Below are positions 37,987 through 48,709 of a stretch of DNA of 64,000 bases, one piece after another. Location: NCBI GenBank assembly GCA_964019055.1, contig OZ025220.1, positions 7,602,201 to 7,666,200 on the forward strand, given 5' to 3'. Under the pieces are notes generated by a model. It searched no databases and was not told the origin of the DNA. It saw only the letters and a list, made by a program, of their open reading frames with translations. Source of the stretch: Anthopleura xanthogrammica (taxonomy: Eukaryota; Cnidaria; Anthozoa; Actiniaria; Actiniidae). Position 1 is the stretch's first letter. Each line of letters begins with the position of its first letter. A program made the position numbers and the translations under genes.

Positions 37987-38536
37987 GAAGAGGCCCCTTG
38001 ATTGGCAAAGCTGATTAGACTCGAGGTAGCCCTGGTTACTCGTCACGTTTCCTATCTGACATTATCTGATAATAACTCCAGCCCATATCTAGTATTTTAA
38101 TCATCTTATAGTCGCGATGACTGATAAAAAGATTACCCTTAAGAGTCAATATAGCTGTTAAGTTGTGACGTATTTCCGGGTCCAACTACTCAAAACTACT
38201 GCTAAAATAAGGCGAAAAACGTTCTCAATGATTTAAACTCCACCAGCACCAGCAGCAATTAGAACTTTGGACAACACATCCTGTCATGAAGAAAAAGTAA
38301 GAAAAATCTCTTTAAAACTGCTATTCGTTTTGGACCCGGAAATCGTTTTTCCATACGATTGATGTCACACTTAAAAGCTCTATAGACCCCTTTACCTCGG
38401 GCGTACTGATGTTTTCCCATTTTCGTGTGTCTTCTCATGCACGATTTTCGATTTTCGATTTTCGCAGGCTTCATGACACCTCAGTTTTGCAGTGACGTAA
38501 TTTATACGTCACTATTTCAGGTCAGTTGGCGGTACA

Positions 38537-38871
38537 GACACGCGTGAAAAACGTCTGCGCATGCTCTAAGTCCGTATGCAAATTAGTCAAAAGCGTCTTC
38601 GTCCTATTGTAAAAATATGCAAATTTGACTTTCACACTTGCCTGAAGAATAGTCTTTACAATATACCAAAACTTAAGATCAGTTCTTGAAACTTAAGGTT
38701 CATTCTTTCATATTGTCTTTATTAACACATTATCTTGGTCTCACAAAAGTATACCCACGAACTTTTTTGTATACTCGGAGAAAACAAGCATTTATTTTCT
38801 CATTAAAACTCTATAAATTCTTGGAAAGCGTGCTGAAAGGCACGCATGCGCAAACGTTTTTCTCTAGTGTC
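38537..38871. mobile_element. Foldback element with exact 9-bp target duplication
   Basis: GACACGCGTGAAAAACGTCT at the left and AACGTTTTTCTCTAGTGTC at the right are inverted termini. GGCGGTACA is present on both sides (38528-38536 and 38872-38880). It contains no transposase. Confidence 0.88.
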
Positions 38872-39255
38872 GGCGGTACAGAAGACTAGGATGGGTACAA
38901 GCAGGGCAATGTGGGTTTCATTAATTGTACGTAATAAAAAGGTGACTGTCAGGAAGAATCGTTAACGGTCAGCCATACCATAGGGATCAAAATTTGCAGC
39001 ATTACATGGCCCGGGATAGAAGGAGATGCGTGTTTTCACCGAATGTTTTCACCGGTTCTTTCACAAATCAACGTTCCCGCCATTTCTCTAGTCATGCGTG
39101 GTTCTACTAGTTTTTGCTCATAAAACTTCTCCATAATGAAAAAAATAATGGAAGTGGACGGGGAGAGGGTTAGGTATTTCGAATTATGTTGTAATACCAC
39201 TGCTCTCAGCCAATCAAATTGCAGAAATTTCTTAGATCATGATATAATAATAGTA

Positions 39256-39586
39256 AGGGACAAGGTCAAAACAGTCGGTCCAACATAGGGACCCGATATT
39301 ATTGATTTAGGTGGTGGGTACCGGTAAATACCCCCTCCCCCCCTCAGAGACCTGTTGAAATGCGGCGATATTGGGTGTCCGTAGTGACTATTCCTATCCA
39401 CAAAATACGTTGTTAAGCATACATGAAAACAGACAGTACATTCATTTCTGTGATTTGACTTTCAATTTTGGAGATATTTGAGGACAGAATCCAGAATTTC
39501 GCTTACAGAGGTGGTGGGTACCGGGTAACATCACCCCTCCCCCTGAATCGGGTATCGTAAGATGACAATTGTTTTGACCTTATCCC
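39256..39586. mobile_element. MITE with inverted ends and repeated G-rich core
   Basis: GGGACAAGGTCAAAACAGT pairs with ATTGTTTTGACCTTATCCC. Internally GGTGGTGGGTACCGG occurs twice (39312 and 39511) in direct orientation. Confidence 0.75.
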
Positions 39587-39651
39587 TAATAGTAATGACA
39601 ATAACAACAACAACTGACAACAACAACAATAATATCAATGATAATAAAAAC

Positions 39652-39692
39652 GACGACGACGACGACGATGATGATGATGATAATAATAATTG
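39652..39692. repeat. (ACG)n/(ATG)n/(AAT)n trinucleotide run
   Basis: Short runs of GAC, GAT and AAT triplets; the Ser-rich minus frame over it is an artefact. Confidence 0.85.
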
Positions 39693-39899
39693 AGATGAAT
39701 GAGTAAAATGGGGAGTGGGAGTGGAATCATTATTCCTTAAATTCTCCCCATCCATAAACAAAATTCAGTGATTCCCACCCTTCTATTTTTCTTCACCAAA
39801 GTCCTATAAAAGGAATAAAATAATCCACCTCCCATATTAAAATTGTCATTCTATTTTTGGTACGTTCTCTAGGATACCAGGAGCCATTCTGATATTAGC

Positions 39900-40166
39900 T
39901 CACCAACTACAGCTGTGTCCAATACAGGATGTGAACATCGAGTCATCTTGAGAACTCAACCAATAAGACCAGCGATCATTGTCCGTTATGACCGCATCGT
40001 ATGTTGTCGCAGTTTTCTCAAGGATAAAATATGCAGATCCTATAAGCCTCTTGTCAGAGCTGAAAAAGTTCCAAATCCTCTCGAAGTGTTTTTCATGATA
40101 TTTTCTTCGTTTGACCATGAATGCAAATCGATCTTCGGTGTTCACCGAAGAAACCTCCGAATACAA
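39900..40166 (-). CDS. Candidate exon, unrecognised protein
   Basis: The minus strand is open for about 88 codons outside any repeat, with a protein-like sequence including MVKRRKYHEKHFERIWNFF, IGSAYFILEKTATTYDAVI and WSYWLSSQDDSMF. It ends at TGTAGTTG followed by GTGAGC, a good splice donor (phase 2). An internal ATG (MVKRR) could be a start, or GGAG near the 5' end a weak acceptor. No partner exon or family was recognised. Confidence 0.25.
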   Translation of the reverse strand: MYSEVSSVNTEDRFAFMVKRRKYHEKHFERIWNFFSSDKRLIGSAYFILEKTATTYDAVITDNDRWSYWLSSQDDSMFTSCIGHSCSW

Positions 40167-40169
40167 ATG

Positions 40170-41330
40170 TAAGTCAAAAAATCAATCATTACAATATTTT
40201 GAATTGAAATTGTTTAGAATTTAGCGAATAAATGATTGCTGTTTTGGCGTCAATGCTCGCTTAGATACATAAACTACTTAACATGAGTGAGTCTTTTGTG
40301 TATTGGCAATGTTATTGCGGCTGGTTAGACAGCAAGTCCTCACCGAAGTCCTTTCCAAAACCTAGCAGGCAGCGAGCGAGCACCATCTATAGTTTTTCTT
40401 AGCTTTGTTTACTCAATTGTATTTGAATTTGCGGTCAGAACTTAAACGATTCTCATTGACTAAAAATTTGAAGGGGTTTGAAATTTGTATCGGTCAATAA
40501 ATTGTCTACATCGTGAAGCATGGAAATGTTTGAGGAAAAAAAAAAAAGCAATCGCCTGATATCAACATAAATATATTTGATGGATTTTTCTATGTGATTT
40601 ATATATTTTGAGTTCTATATTTTCTACTTTATATTTATATCTATATTTTTATATTTATTTTATTTGAATTTATTTTGCTCGAAAATGCACAGAAGTAGAG
40701 AAATCAAACATTTGTTCAATGAATGAAGATATGAATTAATTTACTCGATTTCATAGCTGAGAAAAACAATAGTGAACGATTATTCAATTATATTTGTTTT
40801 GTTCAGCTCTTTTCCACGTCCTTATCATCACACTTCACTTATCTATTTCCTAAAGAGAAAAATTGCCCTCGCTTCTTTCAGTAATTACAAATCTATAAAT
40901 TCCCTCGAATTTCGTAAACTAATGATATATTTACTTGAGTTTATTGCTGTGACACTTTTTCAAATATATATAATTAGTTGTCTTAAAGCTAGCTGTAATA
41001 AAATCTGAGCAAGAAAAAATAATGGAGTTAATTTTCGGTGAATTCCAATCCATTTTATTCAAGTTTTTCATTTTTGCATCATTTTTCATTTTTTTTTTCC
41101 ATATAAGTCCGTCGTTCTTTCTTTTTCCAGTCTAATATTTTTGAGTCAAAAATTTGAATATTTTAACTGAAAGATTTTATTTTTAGCATTTTTGCTAATA
41201 ATTTTCAAGTTGTTGTATTTTAGAGTGATTATATTTCATCTGTGAAATAAAATTGTATAATTAGTGGCTAACAGTCAAAGTAAAACTATTATTCATATAT
41301 AGTTATTAGCATCCTTTTTGTCGTATCTTA
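40170..41330. other. Intergenic AT-rich stretch, nothing recognised
   Basis: Long T/A-rich runs; no splice-bounded exon or inverted repeat detected. Confidence 0.45.
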
Positions 41331-41334
41331 AATC

Positions 41335-41606
41335 CGGGGGGGGGGGGGGGGAACTCCGATGTGAAAGGGGCGGGGATGTTCGTATCGTTTAGGGCTTAAA
41401 ATTCGTTAGTTGGTACGTTTTAGGGTTTTCAAACGAAAAAATAATTAAAATACTGCAAAATCTTAGCGTCCTTTGGCACCATTTCAGGTGAAACTTGCGA
41501 TTGTTATGGCTACGAGAAAGATAATTTTTGTACCTTTTAGGGATCATTTTCTAAATTTCCGCCGACCATTCCCGCCCTCCTATATATGAGAGTCTCCCCC
41601 GGGTCT
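41335..41606. mobile_element. G-tract MITE (family 3)
   Basis: Begins with a run of about 16 G after AAATCC and ends CTCCCCCGGGTCTTAAATTC. It shares GAAAGGGGCGGGGATG, TTCAAACGAAAAAA and GGCACCATTTCAGGTGAAAC with the interrupted copy at 34100-34685. Confidence 0.75.
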
Positions 41607-41639
41607 TAAATTCGAATTCAAATAAAAGTTATTTTATTG

Positions 41640-42330
41640 TATTTTTGTAAAAAAAAAATTTAAAAAAACCAATGAAATTAGTGTCTATTTTTATGTATTA
41701 TCCTTGCTATTCTTTCTAAGGCCAAGAGTTAAATCATTCTAACCTACTCCTAGTAATCTAAGTTGGAATTTCAATGTCATTTTTTCTCTCTGCATAAAAT
41801 TAATGTTATGTTCAGTTGTCATTATGGCTGTCAAGTGGTTTGCACTTTGAAGGCGCGTGGGAGTTATAGCTTTTGGGCAAATAAGCGTTAAATTTTTAAT
41901 TTCTTTTCTGAGGTATACACTAGCTTTAGCTTTAACTTAAATAAAATAGGCGGCCAAGACGAACAAAACATAAAAAATCAAAAATAATATATTGCGACAA
42001 AGAAATGATAAGATCTAGAAAGCAAGATAAAAGTGAAAGGATTAAATAATCCTGAAGGGACAATAACAAACCAGCGAAAACAACCATCTGAGATATTAGT
42101 AATCAAATATAATCAAAATAGATAAAGAAAAAATACAATAAAATTCACATTAGAAATATAGGAATGATACGTAAAAAGAGAATCGAAGTTGAAAGTAAAA
42201 CCGAAGCAAAATTCCTAAGTATCCTAAAACTTTTCTACTCAATTTGAATTAAGAATTGAAATTTTGGTCGGAAAATATTCTATTCTTTATATTTTCTTTG
42301 TAGCTTTTTTGTTTTGCTTAGAGCTCGTTC
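41640..42330. other. Intergenic AT-rich stretch, nothing recognised
   Basis: No exon, repeat or RNA signature seen. Confidence 0.4.
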
Positions 42331-42339
42331 AGATATTTG

Positions 42340-42765
42340 AATTTGTTGAAACAGCTGCAGAGCTTGCAAGTGACGTCATTGATAATATCAACACAGGTAT
42401 CCCAATAGATTATGAAACGAGTGCCGCTTCTTATCGTTAAGAAAATATCTATTCTATCAATATGAATCGAGGATTAAACAACATCGCATGTATATCGAGG
42501 CTTATGACGTCACACACAGGAAGCCCGAAACATAATATTGTCATTAACAAAACTCTGCAGCTTTTTAAAGACGCTAGCACTAAGATAACCGACACAGAAT
42601 TCGCGTAAAAGTTTTAACATCTGCTTTTGATTACGTCACACACAGGAAGCCCGTAGTACACTAATAGGTGTGCATCTTTTTAAGACGTTTGACTTAATCG
42701 ACACAGAGCTGTCTTGAAAAGTATTTTTTTTGCCTATGACGTAATTTGGATATTTAACATAGGAA
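42340..42765. repeat. Degenerate direct repeat
   Basis: GACGTCACACACAGGAAGCC (42510) and TACGTCACACACAGGAAGCC (42634), each followed by a CAGCTTTTTAAAGACG or GCATCTTTTTAAGACG block and a CGACACAGA block. Spacing is about 124 bp, with further degraded copies on each side. Confidence 0.65.
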
Positions 42766-42805
42766 TGATGATGATGCATGATTCATGATGCGTGATGCAT
42801 TATGC

Positions 42806-42859
<54 letters not shown>

Positions 42860-42991
42860 CATGATGCGTGATGCATTATGCATGATGATGATGATGATGA
42901 TGATGATGATGCATGATGCGTGATGCATTATGCATGACGATGATGATGATGATGATGATGCATGATGCGTGATGCATTATGCATGACGATG

Positions 42992-43022
<31 letters not shown>

Positions 43023-43030
43023 CGAAGATG
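42765..43030. repeat. (GAT)n array with a recurring 27-bp insert
   Basis: Runs of GAT are interrupted four times by a near-identical block GCATGATGCGTGATGCATTA, then TGCATGA. The block is repeated as a higher-order unit. Confidence 0.9.
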
Positions 43031-43593
43031 ATGTTTTAATTATTAAGAGACTCAACGTGGTCTGATTTAAGCCAAAGGGTTCATACTTCTAACAATCATT
43101 TCGCGCCTTCGGAATCTCCTCGTTGGGATCCCTGTGTATTATCAAAGATTTGCTGTCGCCATTTTTGATTGCCTCTGTTACTCCTGGTGAGGTTAGATAA
43201 TAGAAAACCTCATCATATATTCCTGTCTCGCTGATAAATTTATTGTTCCTGATAGCTTATCTATCAACATGTGTAATCAATGTTGTCAGAAACAAGCTTA
43301 ATATTGATTGAAAACCTTTCCATCCCGTTAACCATCCACCAAACACATCTGTTCTTTACTACACTCATTTTCCTGTTTTCAGTATTCAAACCCTGAAGCT
43401 CGTCACTTCATATCTTCTTACCGTGGTCGACAAAAAGCGAGAAACGTTCGCGCAAAGTAACCACATTTCTTTGTCTCTAACATTTATGAATTCTATAAAA
43501 TATTTATACACTGAAATTATTCGAAATAATCTCCAGATTTAGTGTACCCCATGTACTATCTTATAATCCAATACATATCTATAGCTAGGAAGT

Positions 43594-43663
43594 ATGGCGA
43601 CTGCTTCCAACTTAAATGAAACAGAAAGACATGTTTTTAGTCGATCAGCGCCAAACTTTTCCT
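43594..43663 (+). CDS. Candidate upstream exon A of the TRPA-like gene
   Basis: The ATG at 43594 (context GAAGTATGG) opens MATASNLNETERHVFSRSAP, then NFS. GTGGGT after 43663 is a usable donor in phase 1. The next acceptor at 44023 supplies the two bases needed to continue the frame (Ser, then ELDPVIRG). TATTTATA lies about 90 bases upstream. The link to the TRPA exons is an inference from phase and order. Confidence 0.4.
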
Positions 43664-44022
43664 GTGGGTTTTGTAATTTTCTTTGATTGATGTTGATAAA
43701 AGTTTGGCGAAAAATTCGATTATATTTTACAAGAAAATAGCATTATTCAAACATGAGTAAGTGAATTTGATTTATATTTCTTCCTTTTTTTAATCATTAG
43801 AGTTTCATCGAGTCAGACATATAATTGGCGTTTCTCTTCAAATTGAATGACCGAGATGACCTCTGTATGGCATTTGTATATATTTTCTCTTAATCTTGAC
43901 TTGTGTATTTAAAATACAACATGTTTGAAAAATCTCTTTCAAATCAGCCCGGATGTTGTTGGGATTCCTGGGAAAAAATTTCGTCCTTCTGTGATGACGA
44001 TTAATACTTTTTATTCCTACAG

Positions 44023-44099
44023 CTGAACTGGACCCTGTTATTCGAGGCAATCGTTCATCTATGTCACGGTTCTCCCTCAAGAAACGAAGCTTTTTACGG
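44023..44099 (+). CDS. Candidate exon B of the TRPA-like gene
   Basis: Strong acceptor (CTTTTTATTCCTACAG) and strong donor (GTAAGTCC) bound 77 bases. The only sensible frame reads ELDPVIRGNRSSMSRFSLKK, then RSFLR, ending in phase 0. It can join in frame either to an acceptor at 50409 (TTTGGATTCTTTTAAG) just before the MSWRR exon, or directly to the ankyrin exon at 60389, also phase 0. Confidence 0.5.
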
Positions 44100-45310
44100 G
44101 TAAGTCCATAACACATTAGCTTAAGCTTTTGTCTTGTCCTCAAACGTGCAAAATTACATGTTCTCTTTTCCAAGCAAGATTCTGGGACACAAATTTTCTT
44201 CAATGATACAATTGTCCTTACAAATAATATCCTCTAAACTTCGTGTATTTGTCGTTTTCAAACTTTGCTTATTGATTATCCATTCGTAAACATATATAGT
44301 TTCATTTTGATAATTTTTTCTGGTAGTAATTGGCGTAGACTGTTTGGCCACAGCATTATAAATCGATTCTAAAACGGCCAAAATATGGTTGAAATACTCA
44401 AAATATCGCCTTTACAAATAATTCGGGGAATGTCTGTGATGGTGTCTCTCGGAATTTTACGTAGAAGGAATCCAGAAATCTATTTTAAAATCCGCAGAGG
44501 GAAATGAAAGACGGACCTGTAGTTTTGATTCAATTATTCATGGGTCATTCGTTGATCAATGAGAATGATAAGTACATTGTCTTGACGATATAATGTGTTT
44601 GTCCGTGACTAGAATATGTCAAACTATAAGTACTTGGACAAAGAAAGAATGAAATGGTTTTTACTGGTTTTGTAGACTGATAGCAGTCTCTTCTCCGATC
44701 GTTGTGGTTTGTTAGACCGAGGGGGATTGGTTAAGAGTGTCAAGTTCAGGTGTTTTTCAAGTTGAAGTTTTTTTTTTATTACACACATATAAATATATTA
44801 CAGAAAATAACAATACAGATAATTTAGTTTTGTATTTACCAAGGTACTAGTTATTATTATTATAATATCATAAATATAAGAAAAATACACACAATAAATA
44901 AGTTAAGTGTGTAGTGATAGACTTTCGAGTAAACCCTCACTAGTGTCCGTAGTCGAAAGGTATTATAGATGTCTGCTTACAAGTGCCCTGATGGTGCATC
45001 TGTGATCAGGATTATATGAACTCTTTATACTTGGGTTTTAATAAATATTTGAAATATCCGGCATCTGTTTCTTTAAGACTGGAATCCAGGGTCCAGTCCA
45101 CCATTTATATGACATCATAAATATGACGTCATTCGACGAAACAAATTGAGCATGGTATACTACTTACTTTAAAGAATACTTTTATACTTTTATAATTGCA
45201 TGAACTGAGACTTGCTTATTACAAGTAAATTATAAATATTAGCTTAATATTGCATTTAAAACAAGTTTGAAAAGCCTAACTTTTAAAAATTAATGTGATG
45301 ATAAGCGATC
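44100..45310. other. Probable intron or intergenic, nothing recognised
   Basis: AT-rich. The minus-strand frames at 43838-44381 overlap exon B and lack splice support. Confidence 0.4.
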
Positions 45311-45324
45311 TTCTTTGGGTATAA

Positions 45325-45580
45325 AGGTTTGTGTAGCGGGTGGTGCACTCACTTTCTCACCTCTGGGATCTTTGGTTCAATTACTGAACTTGCCATTGCG
45401 ATAGATAAATATTGCCCATGTGAGCAGAGTTCTTAAAATAGGTATCCCTTGATTCGAGGGTTTTCTTCTGGTTCCCCAGTTTTTCTCCCTCTGCACAGCA
45501 TAAGCAGCTAATTTCTAACTCCATATGTGAGTTAGCAGTGCCCTGACTTAGACCATGCAGCCCAGAGGTTGTTTCAGAGA
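45325..45580 (+). mobile_element. Near full-length SINE carrying one 57-bp module
   Basis: Head with TGTGTAGCGGG (45330, one mismatch to the A box) and GGTTCAATTAC (45374, one mismatch to the B box). Body with CCCTTGATTCGAGGGTTTTC and CCAGTTTTTCTCCCTC. Then one 57-bp-family unit in the minus sense (45521-45578; GTGAGTTAGCAGTGCCCTGA through GCCCAGAGGTTGTTTCAGAG). It shows the complete head, body and module order. Confidence 0.75.
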
Positions 45581-45787
45581 GCCGATAAAATTAAATTTTG
45601 GACCAACGCATCTGTGGTCAGGCAAACATATTAAAAAACTTTGACAAGCTAGCCCGACTTGTCAGAAATATCTGGCACCAGATATCAGGCAATGTGATAG
45701 ACTTTCATCTTTATACACGATTGCAAAGGTTAATCAGTCATGTCATACTTCATGTTTTGATCCTTCATTAAATGTGTAGAGTGAAAT

Positions 45788-46044
45788 CCGGGGGGTACTT
45801 CGGGTCGTTTCATACGGGGATGCTCCGCCCGGACTCTCGATCCCTTACCCTTTTATTTACCAAATTTCAGCAAAAATTTACCCCTTTTATATACTTTTTT
45901 GCCTGAAAAGGTACCCCTTTCATATACCAAAATTCACAAATTCCCACCCCTTTTCTATGCCTGCGGCCTGAAAAACGTACCCCTTTTGGGCGGAGCATCC
46001 CCGTATAGTCCATTATAGGGAATACCCCCCCCCCCCCCCCCGGG
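45788..46044. mobile_element. G-tract MITE with inverted termini
   Basis: CCGGGGGGTACTTCGGG and CATACGGGGATGCTCCGCCC at the left pair with GGGCGGAGCATCCCCGTATA and the terminal run of about 16 C plus GGG at the right. Internally TACCCCTTTTATATAC-type blocks recur. The minus-strand open frame is a by-product. Confidence 0.85.
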
Positions 46045-46304
46045 AGTGAAATATGAAAACGATCCACATCTTGCTTGACTAAATACGATTTTTTCATAAA
46101 TCTAATTCTTGATCATAATAGACCAAATCATCTTCGTATGTCAATTGCACTGTCAAAACCATGTGATGTTTACATGATGTTCCCTGGAGAATTGTTCCTT
46201 TATCTTTCGATTCTAAAATGCATTAGTTCGTATTTATGTGGATATGAAAACATTATAAAGAAGAAGAAAATCTCCAAGGAACACCATGGTTTGAATTGGG
46301 CAAT

Positions 46305-46460
46305 AGAACATTTTCGAGATGCGCGAGCGCTTTCAAAAATATCGCAGGCGCAAACATGAAAAAGAGGCATTTTCGGGCAAGATCGCGCGCGCTATTGACT
46401 CGAGATCATGTCTGCGCCTGCGATATTTTTGAAAGCGCTCGCGCATCTCGAAAATGGTTT
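46305..46460. mobile_element. Foldback element with about 47-bp arms
   Basis: CATTTTCGAGATGCGCGAGC, then GCTTTCAAAAATATCGCAGG (46309-46355), is the inverse of 46411-46457. A solo arm sits at 32842. Confidence 0.9.
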
Positions 46461-46689
46461 ATTTACATATGAGGGTGCACGTGATTTAGGTTATTTTCTC
46501 GTTTTTTTTTATCTTGCTTTTCCGTGCAGCGTTTTACTTGTCTTCATATTTTGTTTTCTTTTATCATTTTTTCTTTTTTCTCCTTCGCGTATTTGATTAT
46601 TTCTTTTTTGTCCCTGGCCTACATTTCTGTCCTTTTGCATTTATTTGCTTGAACAGAATTTCCGAATTATTTGCGTTTTTTGATTTTGA

Positions 46690-46950
46690 AATCTGAACGA
46701 GACAGTGTTTAGCAGAAACCATTCTCGTACCCAAACCCTTTTCAGCTTTCTAACGAAAAATCCGAAGGGTCTGGGTACGAGAAGGGGTGAAGCATTTTAC
46801 AACAGGCGTACTCAACGACCAATCAAAGTCTGGCTAAACCTATTCCAAATATGTTCAACCGCCATTTTGAATAATCTCGAGGCTTAATTAGTATTCTTCC
46901 CAGACCTCCTCTTCAAAATAAGTATTTGGCAGAGAGGGGTCTGGGTAATC
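46690..46950. repeat. Short inverted and direct repeats of a GGGTCTGGGTA motif
   Basis: TTCTCGTACCCAAACCC (46720) is partly inverse to GGGTCTGGGTACGAGAA (46768), and AGGGGTCTGGGTAATCG recurs at 46936. Probably a decayed element. Confidence 0.4.
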
Positions 46951-47399
46951 GATTCATAGTTTTTTTCAATTTTATTTATTTGATAATCTTAATTAGAAAA
47001 AAAATAGAATATTCTAGATAAGAATTATTCCATATTGAGTCGTCGAATTTCAGCACGCACATATTGTGGAACAGTTGTCCCGTTTTGTGTGTTTTATTAT
47101 AGACATTTCCGAATCTTAAATATTCTGTCAGGAACATATAAACGTATAGGAAGCAGTTATGAACAGCTTGTCGCTTTTCTAGGATTTTTGATCCGGTAAG
47201 TTGAAAGGTTCCTCTCAGTATCGTGACGACAATTCTTCCGTTGTACAACACAAGCCGAACAATTATTATAGGTATACTTGATTTTCTAACACTGGTGCGA
47301 AATGGCATGGTTGAGTGTGTTCGCTCTTTTGAACAAAATGCTTTCGATTGTAAAATGAAATAGGAATAATAACTAAACTAAGAAATAGGAAATACATAA

Positions 47400-47781
47400 T
47401 GAATGAATGAATGAATGAATGATGATGATGATACATGATGATGATGATGGTGATGATGATACATGATGATGGTGATGATGATGATGATGTTGATGACGAT
47501 AATGATGATAGTGATGGAGACGATGATGATGATGATGATGATAATGATGATGATGATGATGATGATGGTGATGGAGATGATGATGATGATGATAATGATG
47601 ACATATGATGATGAAGGTGATGATGATGAGGATAATGTTGATGATAATGATGATGATATATGATGATGGTGATGGTGATGGAGATGATGATGATGATAAT
47701 AATGATGATGATGATAATAATGATGATGATGATGTTATATGATAATGTTGATGATGATGAAGATGATGATGATGATGATGA
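47400..47781. repeat. (ATGA)n then (GAT)n compound microsatellite
   Basis: Starts with GAATGAATGAATGAATGA, then GATGATGATG with frequent single substitutions (GGT, GAC, AAT). Poly-His/Ser/Ile frames on the minus strand and the Met-rich plus frame are artefacts. Confidence 0.95.
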
Positions 47782-47945
47782 AATAAAATAGTAGATAAAA
47801 GTGAAAAAGTAACCAAATAGATTAATATTCATTTCCTGTCTCGTGCAGAATGTTCATCATGGTTGAATCGTAAGTTTGCGATAGAATTTTTAGTGCTTGA
47901 CAGCAGGATGTGGTGGTCAAGTCGACTGAGTGCAACTCAATTATA

Positions 47946-48106
47946 GAACCTTGGCAGCGTCGCGTGATGGCAGCCATGACAGTAGGCAAAACAAAAGAGT
48001 CTTTTCCCCTGGGAAACTGAATTCTTTCTCATGTAAATCACATTAGACCAGATTCAATCGTTCCTGCCTCCTTTCATGGCTGCCATCACGAGATGGTGCA
48101 AAGCCT
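47946..48106. mobile_element. Foldback element
   Basis: AACCTTGGCAGCGTCGCGTG, then ATGGCAGCCATGACAGTAGG, pairs with CCTCCTTTCATGGCTGCCAT, then CACGAGATGGTGCAAAG. A solo arm is at 30584. Confidence 0.75.
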
Positions 48107-48445
48107 CTATACAGACTTTGAGTCCAGATCGAAACGTCTTGAAAAAACATACTTTAAAACAAACCAGAGTCAACTAATTGATTTAAGACTTTGAGGTTGG
48201 AGTATTGTTTCTAAATTAGGCCTAAAGCCCCCTGGCTAAAATTGAGCAATTTCAGGTTGAATTTGTTATTTCAAAAGCCTCTTGAAAAATCGGCTTCAGT
48301 GGTCACGAAACAATTGTGAGCCTTAGGGATGTGAATCAAATATCGTGGTTAACAGACATGGGGGCTGAGGTGCATGGGTGATAGTTTATTCATTGGAATG
48401 TGCTTCTTGTTATCAATAAATGGATGAAAGAGGGAATTAGGAAAG

Positions 48446-48636
48446 ATGGATGGATGGATGGAGGGAGGGAGGGAGGGAGGGAGGGAGGAGGGAGGAGGGA
48501 GGGAGGGAGGGAGGGAGGGAGGGAGGGAGGGAGGGAGGGAGGGAGGGAGGGAGGGAGGGAGGGAGGGAGGAGGGAGGGAGGAGGGAGGGAGGGAGGGAGG
48601 GAGGGAGGGAGGGAGGGAGGGAGGGAGGGAGGGAGG

Positions 48637-48703
<67 letters not shown>
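48446..48703. repeat. (GGGA)n followed by (GA)n
   Basis: About 200 bases of GGGA units, then about 60 bases of GA; strongly purine-only on the plus strand. Confidence 0.95.
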
Positions 48704-48706
<3 letters not shown>

Positions 48707-48709
48707 AAT

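Noticed and set aside
43838..44381. 121- and 75-residue minus-strand frames
   Set aside because: They overlap a plus-strand segment with strong acceptor and donor; no domain and no splice support on the minus strand.
47266..47832. 188- and 147-residue Ser/His/Ile-rich frames
   Set aside because: Translations of the GAT microsatellite.
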